Assembly (NCBI GenBank): GCA_017439545.1
Contig: JAFSIW010000031.1
Span: 1-64,000, forward strand
DNA from: Clostridia bacterium
Lineage (GTDB): Bacteria > Bacillota > Clostridia > Oscillospirales > Acutalibacteraceae
DNA: 64,000 bases
Direction: 5' to 3'
Shown: positions 10,601 to 20,300 of the stretch, one piece after another
Layout of the letters: each line of letters opens with the position of its first letter
How positions within the stretch are numbered: the stretch's first letter is position 1
Notes under the pieces: generated by a model
Seen by the model: the letters and a program-made list of their open reading frames with translations, nothing else
The model's database searches: none
What the model was told of the DNA's origin: nothing
Translations under genes and position numbers: made by a program

Positions 10601-11800
10601 CCCTCGTTTTCGTTCCCATCCACAGTATTCGTTTTGTGTGTTACAATAGGTTCTTTTTCTTACGAAGGCATAAAAATGATTCTCGTATTTCTTGTTTAAT
10701 TGATTGATGGCACGAACGGTTGCCTGCAGTTTTATTTGGTCGTCTTCGGTTTCGGGTTGTTCGGCCGAAGGGTAGTCAATCAGCAAAGAAAAATCAATGG
10801 CTCCGTTATGGTTGCTTAAATACAGCGCCTCTAAATGGTCGGTTACTTTTGGTAAATCATCCGGTTCGGGCATTAAACACGATACGGTAACCAGCGTCCG
10901 CACTTCCTCCGGGACCTTCTGATTGAACTCCATTCTCGGCAAAAAATACGGAGGCGTTCCCATTGTGCTGATCCGTTCTATAAATGGTCGCAAGATTTGA
11001 TGTGAAACAAAAAAGAAAGGAATCCAAAGTAACCACGAATGAAAAATGATTGAAAGTAAAATTGACAGGGAAAAAGGAAGCAAAAAGCGCGTTATCAACA
11101 TAATGATTCCGCGAAATTTGGTCTTATGGTAACCTAAATAATCGGGTAATAAATAAAAACCGATATGTTTATGCTCGGTTCTTGCTTGTTTGAGCGTGTG
11201 ATCCGCTTGCTCCTGCTCAGTAATTCCTTTCTTTTTTGCAAGTTTTTCACAGCAAATACGATAATAAGCTTTGGTGGGCTGATCCATTTTAGGATAGATT
11301 TCGGATGGGTCTGAAGAAAATGCCTTTTCCGTATAGGAAAATTGCGCAAATAATTCCTCAATATCTAAATCTTTAATTTGATGTATTCCTCGTATTGCGG
11401 TTGAGAGCGTGTCAACATTATCGTTTTTAATTCCAACAGATGCCAGACTAATAAGATGCATTTTCAGTAAAGCACTGATCGATGAAATTTCCGCTGTGGC
11501 AAACCATCGATTTTGTTCGTTCATTTGAGTGATGAGCGAACGGATTAAATCTTGTTCCATATGCATCACGGCGGTTTCACACAGATCCACCATTGTTTCG
11601 CCATGTTCATCTACGGGTAGTTGAGCAGTTTTCCTTAGCACTTTCAATGCAAAGATGCCTTCACGTTCCAACAATTGAAGATTTTCTCTAAGCATCTGCA
11701 AAACGACTTTGTGATTGTAAGATAGTGTTGTGGATTCTGAAACCGTTCGTATCCATCTGAGATTTTGTTTTAATCGCTTTGTGTTTTCTTTCAACCCCAT
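4619..11800 (-). CDS. Giant cyclic beta-1,2-glucan synthase-like protein (GT84 + glucoamylase-like + GH94)
   Basis: 2393 residues. From the N-terminus: a helical region; membrane segments near 235-275; a GT84-type glycosyltransferase with DQDTQ near 437 and RRLHRWIRGD near 583; further membrane segments near 610-690 and 740-785; a glucoamylase-like domain about 830-1175; then GH94-type phosphorylase/beta-sandwich modules to the end, with FRDQLQD and DWNDG in the catalytic barrel. The architecture matches NdvB/Cgs proteins, which build and cyclise beta-glucans at the inner membrane. It is several hundred residues shorter than the proteobacterial proteins (about 2800-2900). The product in a monoderm host cannot be told from sequence. 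It sits 59 bp upstream of the M16 pair. Confidence 0.85.
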   Translation of the reverse strand: MGLKENTKRLKQNLRWIRTVSESTTLSYNHKVVLQMLRENLQLLEREGIFALKVLRKTAQLPVDEHGETMVDLCETAVMHMEQDLIRSLITQMNEQNRWFATAEISSISALLKMHLISLASVGIKNDNVDTLSTAIRGIHQIKDLDIEELFAQFSYTEKAFSSDPSEIYPKMDQPTKAYYRICCEKLAKKKGITEQEQADHTLKQARTEHKHIGFYLLPDYLGYHKTKFRGIIMLITRFLLPFSLSILLSIIFHSWLLWIPFFFVSHQILRPFIERISTMGTPPYFLPRMEFNQKVPEEVRTLVTVSCLMPEPDDLPKVTDHLEALYLSNHNGAIDFSLLIDYPSAEQPETEDDQIKLQATVRAINQLNKKYENHFYAFVRKRTYCNTQNEYCGWERKRGALLQLAHGIRNSWGDFSCVVGDKEKLSRVKYLYALDQDTQLTFNAVYNTVTAAAHPCNQPQIDPNTHRVKSGFGILMPLTCEAITNNTTIFSKIFCAKGGVSSYNAACSNHYQDLLGETVFSGKGLLHIDAFLACLWNRMEEERTLSHDIVEGGVLRCGLVSDVELADSDPRQPLSWNRRLHRWIRGDFQNAAWLIPTFGRHKNPLSMFCRMAILDNLIRHLYPVALFGLLIIASMCQSLCNLCVAVFLLGIFSTGVYSFLQMLFRYGTEGPRLQTFSRNIPAALIILIRNLYSIFTVASDCFLVLNAAVKGLYRRFISHKNCLEWIPASDVARKQKRSFSAYIRANGWSVLFGLIFLLLAPSSLRIFGAFLLLCPVVQWLVAKQTTTKESPLRPAQRTYLLEEGRKLWQFYQDHCTKEENFLPPDNIQEQPVFAVAHRTSPTNIGLMMLSCVCAQKLGFISVEEMLKRLDNTLSTVEKLERYQGHLLNWYNTQTAEALTPRYCSTVDSGNYVCCIYTVRNHLKTIPNNVAKQLINRITQELERINFSCLYNRHRNLFHIGYDLERKALSASYYDMLMSEARMTDYYAVAKRQVPPKHWHSLNRTMTRQDGYVGPLSWTGTAFEYLMPPLLLPHKPNTLFYEAVHFCIHCQKRAVKHGQPWGYSESGFYEFDDECNYQYKPHGVTGLALKCYDTKERVVSPYSTFLAMPFDLKAAMKNLRLLEKMKMQGRYGFYEAMDFTGHRCRHTEHEIVQSYMAHHVGMSLCAITNTLEDFYLQNLFMQQEMAGASSLLNERIPHGADVYDHYAERKSPQKPTLRRNYSGKAIRPNVYHPEYALFTNHQQELQISSLGCTRHMWRDLQLYGTSNDFLENDAGMILMVKTPSETIALTDTPHYMGGEAVRWYADQTSANFSVHNKEVSVETKVSLSKNYSAEVRTFRLQNRTNRNKDFELMIYFEPRLHAKEQIRSHPAFYKLFIESHWDEINKRLVYTKRPRNGEQNACLVVGFSDSQIDYKFCCSSRNSIEYEGNRFKFLPIQQSSSACTPDPCCYLSIPFHLNPRQTVERTLVLAVGETKEQAIISFNGSIRDEKASSLFDKRTVENKLAEVIMPYLVNHHQQQRQGVRIQNPRRNHLWSVGISGDLPILVCEIINEAALERCKIYLDAWALLSNNKLNSDFVILYHEHGDYHRQKYNEILTAIQNLGYTSKLHRAGGIHLINTATIPSEVKLSILAFSTYIIRRSLPQKADQSVSFAPIQLRCANRQNPNEKPTLITNGGYFAEGKFVITHRPSVPWSHLLTTPSFGTLVTDQSLGFTFAYNSRENRLTPWSNDPITHHVGELLIAKVNGCYYDLIRGATAVFSKNAASYYGRIEDQYYHVTVRVTNNKKTITLTRNNTDASWLVAYYVTPVLGFDRKDAMHLKIHSKNTLLTVEQPFQTAFNGFMSMHCNLPFFTVCNIMDFWQGKWQNSSNDSSDCCAVISQVYDHASFSLSYHPEEETVTPLLPDVTQSETAIAVKTNNVGLNEMVNTFLPHQTVASRLYGRTGFYQCSGAYGFRDQLQDASNLVLLYPELTKQQILLCCRRQFSEGDVLHWWHELPSGPSGVRTRCSDDMLWLPLSVARYVQVTNDQDLLVLKTPTLQAEPLAEGCQERYDASFETGAEFSVYEHGKLAIDRVRFSKRGLALIGSCDWNDGFSAVGTKGQGESVWLTQFFALVCDEYAKIASLLCDHVYENQLREKSKKCKKAVEAHCWNETHYTRAYFDDGRVIGSNQSVENQIDVLPQAFAVIAGLPNQERNRLAIETAYRRTVDHENRLIRLFTPPFDQINAGYISAYPKGIRENGGQYTHGVIWLIQALLALREPEKAYTLIEYVNPATHTLSALTSQQYQGEPYAVAGDVYTHADAMGRCGWTHYTGAAGWLYRIIIEDLFGIHREGNTIRLQPCLPKALYHSTVTLTTGQDKLTLSFCLSKPCEQEFRITIRRGHQEITVTDNGLVP

Positions 11801-11889
11801 AATATGCCTCTCGTTTCAATGGTTTTTTACTATTCATTCCCAAAGAACAAAAAGGCATACAAAAAAATCCAAAAAAACACAAATTGTAG

Positions 11890-11918
11890 TTGTTAATCGA
11901 TGAAAAGAATGGTATACT
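11890..11918 (+). promoter_or_regulatory. Sigma-A promoter of the ClpP-like/uppP/ftsK operon
   Basis: TTGTTA (11890-11895), 17-bp spacer, TATACT (11913-11918). It lies about 90 bp upstream of the first gene of a long plus-strand operon. Confidence 0.65.
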
Positions 11919-12006
11919 GTACTGAGTATAGTGTTTATCGTGAGTAAGTATAGCCTTTTTCGAAAATAATACGTAACAGAACATCTGAAATTTGGAGGTA
12001 TCTGTT

Positions 12007-12723
12007 ATGAATTTTCAAGAAAGACCCGATTTGATTCCCGACGTTCAAACTCCCAATAATGAGGCTGCGCAGGAGTCAATTCATGCTACACCAACCCAAC
12101 CGGTTACGCCGTCGGGTGGCAGGCACGCCATTCATTGCCTGACGATCATTGGGCAAGTAGAAGGACACTACGTATTGCCCGAGCAAAACAAAACCACCAA
12201 GTACGAAGCAGTTATGCCGCAAATCGTGGCGGTGGAAGAAGCGGAATCCATTGAAGGACTTCTGATTTTACTAAACACGGTTGGCGGTGATGTAGAAGCG
12301 GGCTTGGCTTTGGCTGAAATGATTGCCGGAATGAGTAAGCCCACGGTGTCCTTGGTGCTTGGCGGCAGTCATTCCATCGGTGTACCACTGGCGGTTAGTT
12401 CTGATCGCTCATTTATTGTACCGTCTGCTTCTATGACCATTCATCCTGTTCGTATGAACGGTTTGGTTTTGGGTGTTCCCCAAACATTGGATTATTTTTT
12501 GCGAATGCAGGAGAGGATCACGGATTTTGTTGTAAGAAACTCCGCCGTGCCGAGAGACCGGTTTTTATCGCTTATGCTTAACACGTCTGAGCTTGCTGCA
12601 GACATTGGTTCGGTTTTGGATGGTAAGAGCGCTGTCCGCGAGGGATTGATTGATCGCCTAGGCGGCTTGCGCGATGCTTTAGATTGTTTGTATTCACTGA
12701 TTGAAGGAAAGAAGGATGCATAG
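12007..12723 (+). CDS. ClpP-like serine protease, TepA/YmfB type
   Basis: 238 residues from the ATG at 12007, which has GGAGG 8 bases upstream. An in-frame upstream start at 11992 would put that ribosome site inside the gene. The ClpP/crotonase-like fold shows [17 protein letters not shown] and the nucleophile region GGSHSIG (S123 is the likely nucleophile) with a histidine at 146. In Bacillus the same family (tepA) neighbours spoIIIE; here ftsK/spoIIIE is two genes downstream. The first 40 residues are a low-complexity polar tail. The target is unknown. Confidence 0.85.
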   Translation: MNFQERPDLIPDVQTPNNEAAQESIHATPTQPVTPSGGRHAIHCLTIIGQVEGHYVLPEQNKTTKYEAVMPQIVAVEEAESIEGLLILLNTVGGDVEAGLALAEMIAGMSKPTVSLVLGGSHSIGVPLAVSSDRSFIVPSASMTIHPVRMNGLVLGVPQTLDYFLRMQERITDFVVRNSAVPRDRFLSLMLNTSELAADIGSVLDGKSAVREGLIDRLGGLRDALDCLYSLIEGKKDA

Positions 12724-13595
12724 TGTTATGGATTGAAAGTATCAAACTATTTGTTTTAGGGATGGTGCAAGGGTTTTCTGAGTTCTTGCCCATTTCAAGC
12801 AGCGGCCATTTAAAATTGTTTCAACATTTTTTTCAAATGGAAAGTGATGGCAATTCATTTGTTTCCATTATGTTGCACGTGGGAACTTTGGGCGCTGTTT
12901 TGATCGTGTATCATCGATTGATATGGGATCTGATTGTGGAGTTCTTTAAAACGATTGGTGACGTGTTTACCGGCAAATTCCGTTTCAAAGAAATGAATTC
13001 TACCCGACGTATGATGGTCATGCTTATTTGTGCCACCTTGGTGCTGGGGATTATGGTTATTCCTTTCGGTGAGCATAGTCTTAAGGACTATATGGAAATG
13101 CTCAATGAACTGCCAAATCTTGTTCCCCTTGGTATTGCCTTTATGGTTACCGGTGTCTTGTTGATTACCACCTTTGTCATTACGGCAAAACGCAAAAAAA
13201 ATCGCAATGATGCGACGATTAGAGATGCATTGATTATCGGTGGCTCTCAATGTGTTGCTACCATGGCAGGAATCTCCCGTTCGGGGGCGACCATGGCAAC
13301 GGGCCTTTTGTGCGGTCTTTCTCGGGAATATATGATTCGATTCTCTTTTATACTTAGTATTCCTGCAATCGCCGCCGCAGCTTTGTCTGAGACAAAAACG
13401 GTGATTGAAGATCCTTCAACATTATCGGTGGATCTGCTTCCCGTTGTAGTGGGGATGATCTCGGCTTTGGTGTTTGGTATTTTGTCTATTAAAATGATCG
13501 AATGGCTATTGAGAAAAGATCGGTATCAGCTATTTGGTTATTATTGCTTAACATTAGGTCTTATTGTTGTAATTCTTGGTTTGATCGGTGTATAA
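12723..13595 (+). CDS. uppP: Undecaprenyl-diphosphatase
   Basis: 290 residues, integral membrane BacA/UppP family. The diagnostic motifs are GFSEFLPISSSGHL near the start and GISRSGATMATGL near residue 180. It removes one phosphate from undecaprenyl diphosphate to recycle the lipid carrier for peptidoglycan and other wall polymers. The start is a GTG whose first base is the last base of the preceding TAG stop, with AAGGA 7 bases upstream, so translation is probably coupled. Confidence 0.95.
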   Translation: MLWIESIKLFVLGMVQGFSEFLPISSSGHLKLFQHFFQMESDGNSFVSIMLHVGTLGAVLIVYHRLIWDLIVEFFKTIGDVFTGKFRFKEMNSTRRMMVMLICATLVLGIMVIPFGEHSLKDYMEMLNELPNLVPLGIAFMVTGVLLITTFVITAKRKKNRNDATIRDALIIGGSQCVATMAGISRSGATMATGLLCGLSREYMIRFSFILSIPAIAAAALSETKTVIEDPSTLSVDLLPVVVGMISALVFGILSIKMIEWLLRKDRYQLFGYYCLTLGLIVVILGLIGV

Positions 13596-13617
13596 AATTT
13601 AGAACGGTGATGTGAAA

Positions 13618-16020
13618 ATGGCTGGAACGAAAAAGAAAAGAACTACTGCACGCAGTAAAAAAACGGTTAAAAAAGGATTAGAAACGTCGCAAATTGTAGC
13701 GATCGTTTTATTCTTTGTTAACGTCTTGTTATTTGCTTTTGCGGTAATCCCCGGTGTGAACGTATGGCATTCTATTCACGCCTTTATGCTCGGCGTAGGT
13801 GGTTTCTTGATTTATGCCTGGCTGATCTTTATTGGTTACATATTAGGTGTTATTGCGTTTGATAAATTAAAAGGAAAAGTGCTTCAGCTGATTGGCATCG
13901 GTGTGGGGTTGCTTTTTGTTGCCACCTTGGTTGAGGTGTTCGGCTATCATGACTCCATTGCAGGCTACGGCGAATTTATTGCGAATTCTTACGCCGACGG
14001 AATAAAGGGCTGTGGTTTTATCGGCAGTCTTCTTGCCTATCCCTTTGCCAGTTGGTTTGGCAAATTGGGTACCGTGATTATTCTGAGCGTCGTGCTGATC
14101 GTTCTTCTTTTGCTGTTAACCGGTACCACTTTACGTCAATTTTTAAGCTCGGTCTCCAAGCCTGTGCAAAAGGTTGCCGATACCACCAAAGAAGCCATTG
14201 AACAGCACAAAAAGCAGCGGGAAGAAAAAGAATGGGATATCTCTATTGACGGGATGCCCGAAGAACCTTCTGTTCCTGTTGAAAAGGATACTTCGGATCT
14301 GGACACCAAGCGTGACCGGTTGCTTGCCAAGTACAATGGGGAAGAAGAGATGACCGAGCTACTCACACCTGAAGAGGTGGACGAGCTGAACCGTTCGGTA
14401 GGGGCTGACGTCTCCGAACCGCAAACGGAAGTAATGCCGATAGCTGATTCGGTTTCTAAGGAAGCGGAGGCCGAAACGGATGAGTCTCGGATTGAAGAGA
14501 ATGATCCGTTAGAATCCAGCGGTTTTCAAATTGAGGTTGCCCAGCCGGAAGAATATCGTTTCCCCCCGGTTTCTTTGTTGGAGCAATCCTCCAACGCAAG
14601 AGGCGGAACGGCTACCGATGAATTAAAGAACAATGCCGCTTTGCTGGTGGATACTTTGCGTAGTTTCGGTGTGGAAACGCGAGTACTGAATATTAGCCAA
14701 GGTCCCAGTGTAACCCGCTATGAATTACAACCTGCCGCAGGGGTTAAGATCGCAAAAATTAAAAATCTGGCAGATGATATCGCCTTGAATCTTGCCACTA
14801 CCGGCGTGCGAATCGAAGCGCCGATCCCAAATAAGGCGGCGGTCGGAATTGAAGTTCCCAATAAAAATGCCGCTACGGTAAGCCTGCGAGAAATTGTAGA
14901 TTCTCCTGTATTTAATCAGGCAAAGAGTAAACTGACCGTTGCTGTTGGTAAGGATATTACCGGTAATATTATTACGGCAAATCTGGCTGAAATGCCTCAT
15001 TTACTGATTGCGGGTACTACCGGATCGGGTAAATCAGTTTGTACCAACAGTTTTATTATGAGTATTTTGTTCAAAGCATCTCCCGATGATGTAAAAATGC
15101 TGTTGATCGACCCCAAAATGGTGGAGTTTGACGCTTATAACGGATTACCGCATTTGCTCGTTCCCGTAGTTACCGATCCTAAAAAGGCTTCGGGTGCCTT
15201 TGGATGGGCAGTTGCCGAAATGGAACGCCGGTATAAGATCTTCAGCGAATGCAAGGTGCGTGATCTCAGCGCCTATAACGTGTTCGCCGAAGGGAGCGAG
15301 ACACACGAAAAAATGCCGCAGATCCTCATCGTTGCTGATGAGCTGGCTGACCTGATGATGGTGGCGCCTGCCGAAGTGGAGGATTCTATTTGCCGCTTGG
15401 CGCAAAAGGCACGTGCTGCGGGTATGCATTTGGTTTTGGCGACTCAACGCCCCTCCGTTGACGTTATTACCGGTCTTATTAAGGCCAATATACCCAGTCG
15501 TATCTCGCTGAAAGTATCCAATCAAATTGATTCCCGTACCATTCTGGACTCTCAAGGGGCAGAAAAGCTACTGGGCAAAGGGGATATGCTGTTTTACCCC
15601 GTAGGGATGTCTAAACCTACCCGCGTGCAGGGGTGCTGGGTTTCTCCCGCTGAGATCAAAAATGTAATTGATTATATCATCGGTGATAAGCAAAATGAGT
15701 ATAATCAAGAAATTTCTGATGAGATCGAGCGCTACGCTGTGGAAAGTAAGAATAAAAAATCCTCCGCTGTTGACGATGAATGCGGCGACGGAGAGGGTGA
15801 CGAAATGCTGCCCCAAGCCATTGAAGTGGTAGTTGAGGCAGGTCTTGCCTCTACATCGCTGTTGCAACGTCGCTTAAAACTGGGTTATGCCCGTGCCGCT
15901 CGCATTGTAGACCAATTGGAAGAGCGGGGTATCGTAGGACCCTTTGAGGGGGCTAAGCCTCGCAAGGTTTTGATTACCAAGCAACAATATGAAGAAATGA
16001 GAATGAGTCAAAGTGAATGA
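13618..16020 (+). CDS. ftsK: DNA translocase FtsK/SpoIIIE
   Basis: 800 residues from the ATG at 13618 (GGTGA 7 bases upstream; a GTG at 13612 is too close to it). A basic N-terminus is followed by four membrane helices within about residues 20-190, an acidic linker to about 320, the motor with Walker A GTTGSGKS (K472) and a DEL-type Walker B region, and a C-terminal winged-helix gamma domain about 735-790. FtsK/SpoIIIE pumps chromosome DNA through the closing septum. In a sporulating host it could serve both division and forespore chromosome transfer; the sequence does not separate the two. Confidence 0.95.
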   Translation: MAGTKKKRTTARSKKTVKKGLETSQIVAIVLFFVNVLLFAFAVIPGVNVWHSIHAFMLGVGGFLIYAWLIFIGYILGVIAFDKLKGKVLQLIGIGVGLLFVATLVEVFGYHDSIAGYGEFIANSYADGIKGCGFIGSLLAYPFASWFGKLGTVIILSVVLIVLLLLLTGTTLRQFLSSVSKPVQKVADTTKEAIEQHKKQREEKEWDISIDGMPEEPSVPVEKDTSDLDTKRDRLLAKYNGEEEMTELLTPEEVDELNRSVGADVSEPQTEVMPIADSVSKEAEAETDESRIEENDPLESSGFQIEVAQPEEYRFPPVSLLEQSSNARGGTATDELKNNAALLVDTLRSFGVETRVLNISQGPSVTRYELQPAAGVKIAKIKNLADDIALNLATTGVRIEAPIPNKAAVGIEVPNKNAATVSLREIVDSPVFNQAKSKLTVAVGKDITGNIITANLAEMPHLLIAGTTGSGKSVCTNSFIMSILFKASPDDVKMLLIDPKMVEFDAYNGLPHLLVPVVTDPKKASGAFGWAVAEMERRYKIFSECKVRDLSAYNVFAEGSETHEKMPQILIVADELADLMMVAPAEVEDSICRLAQKARAAGMHLVLATQRPSVDVITGLIKANIPSRISLKVSNQIDSRTILDSQGAEKLLGKGDMLFYPVGMSKPTRVQGCWVSPAEIKNVIDYIIGDKQNEYNQEISDEIERYAVESKNKKSSAVDDECGDGEGDEMLPQAIEVVVEAGLASTSLLQRRLKLGYARAARIVDQLEERGIVGPFEGAKPRKVLITKQQYEEMRMSQSE

Positions 16021-17896
16021 TTCCGTAACCGCTTTTTTGCCGATCTCGCCCCGTGATGTTGCAGCGAGAGGGTGGGATACAATTGATTTTTTGCTGATAA
16101 CAGGGGATGCTTACGTGGATCACCCTTCCTTTGGCACGGCAATCATCGGTAGACTTTTGGAGGCAGAAGGTTATCGTGTTGCTGTTTTAAGTCAGCCCAA
16201 TTGGAGGACACTGGATGACTTCACTCAATTTGGGCGCCCCCGTCTTGGGATAATGATCAACGCAGGCAACATTGACTCAATGGTTGCCCATTACACCGCT
16301 GCGAAGAAAAAACGGAGTGACGACGCCTATTCACCCGGTGGTAAAGCCGGACTACGTCCTGACCGTGCCTTGATCGTGTATGCCAACAAGGCGCGTGAGG
16401 CTTTTCCGGATATTCCGATCATCGTCGGCGGGTTAGAGGCATCATTACGCCGCTTTGCCCATTACGATTATTGGCAAGACGCTGTTCGTCGCTCTGTTTT
16501 GCTGGATTGCGGTGCTGATTTGTTATCGTATGGTATGGGCGAGAATCAGACAATACAGATTGCCAGACGTTTAGCAAACGGTGAGTCGATTCAAACCATT
16601 ACCGACGTTTTAGGCACTTGCTACGTGTCCGATTCTCCCGTGGAAGGCTCTTTTTTGCCCTCCTATGATGAAGTTTGTAACGATAAGCGCCAGTATGCCA
16701 AGGCGGCTCGTGTGGAATTGGATGAGCAGGATCATATTCGCGGCAAGAAACTGATTCAAAAGCACGGAAATCGTTTTCTTGTGCAAAATCCCCCTATGCC
16801 GCCCTTGACAACGCAGGAACTGGATCGTGTGTACGCATTACCTTATCAGCGCTATTATCATCCGTCATATGAGGCGGTTGGCGGCGTACCTGCCATTGAA
16901 GAGGTGGAATTTTCCATTACTCATAACCGTGGGTGCTTCGGTGCTTGCAACTTTTGTTCTCTGGCATTCCATCAAGGTCGATTTATCACCTGCCGCAGCG
17001 AGGAATCGGTTTTAAAAGAAGCGGAAATGCTGACCCATAACCCGCATTTTAAGGGGTATATTCACGATGTGGGCGGTCCTACCGCTAATTTTCGTTTTCC
17101 TGCATGTGAAAAACAATTGAAAAACGGTCTTTGTAAAGGGAAAAAATGCCTTGCTCCCGTACCCTGCAAGAATCTGATTGCCGATCACACCGAGTATCTC
17201 GCTATGCTTCGCAAAATCAGAGCAATTCCCAAAATTAAGAAGGTTTTTATTCGATCGGGAATTCGGTTCGATTATTTGATGGAAGACCAAAACGATGCGT
17301 TTTTCCGAGAATTAGTGGAACATCATATTAGTGGTCAATTAAAGGTTGCTCCGGAGCATTGCTCGGCAACGGTTTTGGACAGAATGGGTAAGCCTCATAT
17401 TGAAACATATCTTAAGTTTTTGAATAAATATAATACATTAAATCGAAAGCTGAACAAGAATCAGTATCTGGTTCCCTATCTGATGTCTTCGCATCCCGGA
17501 AGTACGATGAAGGATGCACTCGCATTGGCAATGTTTTTAAAAGAGCATCATTTGCGTCCTCAGCAGGTACAGGATTTTTATCCTACTCCCGGCACTATCT
17601 CTACCGCCATGTTCTACACAGAGCTGGATCCGTATACGTTTGAAAAAGTGTATGTTCCGAAAACGGCTGAAGATAAGGCGGCACAACGAGCAATGCTTCA
17701 GTATTTCCGTCCTGAGAATCACGATATTGTACGTAAAGCGTTGATTGCTATGGGACGGCGTGATTTAATCGGTAACGGTAAGAATTGCTTGGTTCCTGCC
17801 GCGGTAAATACAAATACCATGGCTGAATCGGCAAGAAAGCAAAAATATAAGGGAAGAGAATCGCATCAATGGAAACCGAAAAGCAAACGAAAATAA
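16013..17896 (+). CDS. YgiQ family radical SAM protein
   Basis: 627 residues with GTG start at 16013, overlapping the ftsK stop by 8 bases. An N-terminal cobalamin-binding-like region contains [16 protein letters not shown] and is followed by the radical SAM cysteine motif C308-xxx-C312-xx-C315 and a barrel. The C-terminal 40 residues are basic. This UPF0313/YgiQ family is widespread in anaerobes and its reaction is not established. Confidence 0.93.
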   Translation: MNDSVTAFLPISPRDVAARGWDTIDFLLITGDAYVDHPSFGTAIIGRLLEAEGYRVAVLSQPNWRTLDDFTQFGRPRLGIMINAGNIDSMVAHYTAAKKKRSDDAYSPGGKAGLRPDRALIVYANKAREAFPDIPIIVGGLEASLRRFAHYDYWQDAVRRSVLLDCGADLLSYGMGENQTIQIARRLANGESIQTITDVLGTCYVSDSPVEGSFLPSYDEVCNDKRQYAKAARVELDEQDHIRGKKLIQKHGNRFLVQNPPMPPLTTQELDRVYALPYQRYYHPSYEAVGGVPAIEEVEFSITHNRGCFGACNFCSLAFHQGRFITCRSEESVLKEAEMLTHNPHFKGYIHDVGGPTANFRFPACEKQLKNGLCKGKKCLAPVPCKNLIADHTEYLAMLRKIRAIPKIKKVFIRSGIRFDYLMEDQNDAFFRELVEHHISGQLKVAPEHCSATVLDRMGKPHIETYLKFLNKYNTLNRKLNKNQYLVPYLMSSHPGSTMKDALALAMFLKEHHLRPQQVQDFYPTPGTISTAMFYTELDPYTFEKVYVPKTAEDKAAQRAMLQYFRPENHDIVRKALIAMGRRDLIGNGKNCLVPAAVNTNTMAESARKQKYKGRESHQWKPKSKRK

Positions 17897-18795
17897 ACAA
17901 AGAACGCATTTATGGCGTTAGCGTTGTTGTCTTTTTGTTTATTGTCGCTGTACTTTCGGTTTGCGTAGTATTCGGAGTAATAACGCCTACGGCGTTATTG
18001 GCATCCCTTGGTGCGGATCGCAGTCGCTGTATGAATGTTGATGGATGCTTTTCTTTTTGTAATGTAGGGAACGGCGATTCAACTCTTATTTATACGAATA
18101 ATGTAATTGGTATGGTAGATTTTGGTGTTGCTGATTATTCCTACTCGTTGAGCGATAAAGTGCGTGAATTAACAGATGACCCGTTAGATTTTGCAGTAAT
18201 CAGTCATCCCCACAGCGACCACGCAGGCGGTTTTGAGGTGTTGGCAAAAACAGTAGGTATCACGCGTTTGTATATGCGTAAGTACAGCGAAAACGAATTG
18301 GAAGATTATCAATTCTATCAAGATATCTTATCGGTTGCCGAATCCAACGGTGTTCAGGTAATTCATCCGGCCAGCGGCACTCAAATTCGTTATGATACGA
18401 TTGATTTGAATTTCTATTATCATAACTTGTACACAAAAGAAGAAAATGAAAATTGTTTGGTTACTATGGCAAGTATTGGCGATACACGTTGCTTGCTGAT
18501 GGGTGACAGCGGTCATTTAACCGAAGATGTTCTATTGGAACAAGTCACTGACCTGAAAGCGGATATACTAAAAATCGGTCACCACGGCAGTAAGTCTGCT
18601 ACTTCTGAGCGGTTTTTACAAGCAATAGATCCCGACTATGGTGTGATCTGTGTGGGTCGCAATTCTTACGGACATCCATCTCCTGAGGTAACATCATTGT
18701 TGAGACGGTATGAAATAACGTTTTATCGAACCGACGGATATCAGCAGATTATTTTTATGATTAAAGATTCAAAAATTTCCTTGTTGACGATATGA
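17869..18795 (+). CDS. ComEC/Rec2-like MBL-fold metallohydrolase with N-terminal anchor
   Basis: 308 residues. An N-terminal hydrophobic segment (about 12-42) acts as signal anchor, so the enzyme domain is probably outside the membrane. The metallo-beta-lactamase motif is H113-x-H115-x-D117-H118, with later metal-ligand regions GDSG and KIGHHGS. It resembles the soluble C-terminal domain of competence protein ComEC without the channel part; nuclease or other hydrolase activity is inferred. It overlaps the ygiQ-like gene by 28 bases. Confidence 0.85.
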   Translation: METEKQTKINKERIYGVSVVVFLFIVAVLSVCVVFGVITPTALLASLGADRSRCMNVDGCFSFCNVGNGDSTLIYTNNVIGMVDFGVADYSYSLSDKVRELTDDPLDFAVISHPHSDHAGGFEVLAKTVGITRLYMRKYSENELEDYQFYQDILSVAESNGVQVIHPASGTQIRYDTIDLNFYYHNLYTKEENENCLVTMASIGDTRCLLMGDSGHLTEDVLLEQVTDLKADILKIGHHGSKSATSERFLQAIDPDYGVICVGRNSYGHPSPEVTSLLRRYEITFYRTDGYQQIIFMIKDSKISLLTI

Positions 18796-18804
18796 GGTGA
18801 TTAT

Positions 18805-19548
18805 ATGCAAACAACAACAGAATTTCAATTGGAATATTCGGTTGTGGATGGTGATACGCTGCCTTGTGCTGCCATTCTTGTGGCTGCCGGTAATGCAACT
18901 CGTATGGGTGGCGAAAAGCAATTTCTCTCTGTTTTTGGGATTCCTGTGCTTGCTAGGACGATGCTGGCGTTTGAGCAATGTGATGCCGTTCGTGACATTG
19001 TGGTAGTTGCCAGAGATAAGGATATTCCTGAGGTTCAGGTTTTGGCGGATACCTATGGGATATCAAAACTCACCGCGATTGTTGCCGGTGGCAAGGAACG
19101 TCAAGATTCGGTGGAAAATGGTCTGCAAGCCTTGGCAAGCGATGTGGTTTACGTGGCAATCCACGATGGGGCTCGTCCGCTGATCACGCCCGAATTGATC
19201 CATAAAGTGATTGAAGAAGCACATATCAATGGCGCTGCAGCTCCCGGTGTTCCCGTAAAAGACACAATTAAGCAGGCGGATCAAGAGAAGAAAATTATTA
19301 AGACTGTTCCACGCTCTGACTTGTATGCCATTCAAACGCCCCAAGTGTTTGATCGTGCAATTTACTCTGAGGCATTAGCAATTGCCAAAGCTAACAGTTT
19401 AGCGGTAACCGATGATTGTATGTTGTGTGAATCGGCCGGATTTCCGGTTAAAATCACTGAAGGAAGCTACCGAAATATTAAAATTACCACCCAAGAGGAT
19501 GTTGCCTTTGCAGAGGTATTGCTAAGGCAGGAGGAACAAAATGATTAG
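18805..19548 (+). CDS. ispD: 2-C-methyl-D-erythritol 4-phosphate cytidylyltransferase
   Basis: 247 residues. After an unusual extension of about 20 residues the nucleotide-binding signature [13 protein letters not shown] appears, with DGARPL and the C-terminal TDD region also conserved. IspD makes CDP-methylerythritol in the non-mevalonate isoprenoid pathway. The start codon of ispF lies within its last codons (8-base overlap). Confidence 0.95.
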   Translation: MQTTTEFQLEYSVVDGDTLPCAAILVAAGNATRMGGEKQFLSVFGIPVLARTMLAFEQCDAVRDIVVVARDKDIPEVQVLADTYGISKLTAIVAGGKERQDSVENGLQALASDVVYVAIHDGARPLITPELIHKVIEEAHINGAAAPGVPVKDTIKQADQEKKIIKTVPRSDLYAIQTPQVFDRAIYSEALAIAKANSLAVTDDCMLCESAGFPVKITEGSYRNIKITTQEDVAFAEVLLRQEEQND

Positions 19549-19975
19549 GATCGGACACGGATATGACGTTCACCGTTTGGTTGAAAATCGCTCTTTGATT
19601 ATTGGCGGAGTACATCTTCCTTATGATAAAGGATTGCTTGGACATTCGGATGCCGATGTATTGTTACACGCTGTTTGCGACGCACTGTTAGGAGCATGCG
19701 CATTGGGCGATATCGGTAAGCACTTTCCTGATACCGATGATGCCTACAAAGATGCTGACAGCCGTAACTTGCTTCGCTGTGTTGTAGCGTTGATTCAAAG
19801 TAATGGCTATGTGGTTGGCAATATCGATGCCACCATTCTTGCACAACAGCCAAAAATGGCACCGTATATTCCTACAATGGTTAAAAATATTGCTTTGGAC
19901 TGTCAGATTGCTCCGGAACAAGTCAACGTAAAAGCCACGACCGAAGAAAAAATGGGCTTTACAGGACGAGGCTAG
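19541..19975 (+). CDS. ispF: 2-C-methyl-D-erythritol 2,4-cyclodiphosphate synthase, truncated by an in-frame amber codon
   Basis: As written the frame ends after 144 residues at TAG 19973-19975, directly after GFTGRG. The same frame continues to TAA 20015-20017 and encodes VIAAQAVSMLYKK, the expected end of IspF (family pattern GRGEGIAAQAV). The family length of about 158 is restored if TAG is read as the conserved Glu codon. Metal ligands D9 and H11 and the [11 protein letters not shown] region are intact, so only the last strand/helix is lost. IspF is normally essential in this pathway. A sequencing error, a recent mutation or a tolerated truncation are the options. Confidence 0.85.
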   Translation: MIRIGHGYDVHRLVENRSLIIGGVHLPYDKGLLGHSDADVLLHAVCDALLGACALGDIGKHFPDTDDAYKDADSRNLLRCVVALIQSNGYVVGNIDATILAQQPKMAPYIPTMVKNIALDCQIAPEQVNVKATTEEKMGFTGRG

Positions 19976-20017
19976 GTAATCGCTGCCCAAGCTGTTAGTA
20001 TGTTGTATAAAAAATAA
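19973..20017 (+). other. ispF: Stranded 3' end of ispF after the amber codon
   Basis: TAG at 19973 is followed in the same frame by 13 sense codons and TAA. The encoded residues match the normal IspF C-terminus, so the segment is decayed or conditionally translated coding sequence rather than intergenic DNA. Confidence 0.75.
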
Positions 20018-20072
20018 CCTGTCCCCAAATTCATCTTGTATCATACATTAGTAGTGATACGAGGTGAGAATT

Positions 20073-20300
20073 ATGAATCAAGAACGAATTTTGGTAAGCT
20101 CGGTAACCTATGCCATCAAGGGACGGGATCTGCTCCGTTCTATGGGCTTTAAGGCATATATCGAACGTAGCAAAGGTCAGTTGGAGCATAGCGGATGCGG
20201 CTACAGCATCTATGTAAGCGATGACGTAGAGCGCGCCGAACAAATTTTGAGAGACCATCACATCAAGGTATTGGGTCGCCGTGGCCGTGATGAAGGATGA
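20073..20300 (+). CDS. DUF3343 (putative Se/S carrier-like) small protein
   Basis: 75 residues from the ATG at 20073, with GAGGTGAG just upstream. The pattern fits DUF3343: a short ferredoxin-like alpha/beta protein with SSVTYAIKG near the start and GCGYSIYV mid-protein, containing one cysteine. It overlaps the following cysteine desulfurase by 4 bases. Such pairs suggest that the small protein accepts or guides persulfide or selenium from the desulfurase; this is inference from context. Confidence 0.75.
   Translation: MNQERILVSSVTYAIKGRDLLRSMGFKAYIERSKGQLEHSGCGYSIYVSDDVERAEQILRDHHIKVLGRRGRDEG

Noticed and set aside
19973..19975. Amber codon in ispF as programmed recoding (pyrrolysine or genome-wide TAG reassignment)
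   Set aside because: TAG ends several ordinary genes in this window at the expected place, and no downstream recoding element is visible.
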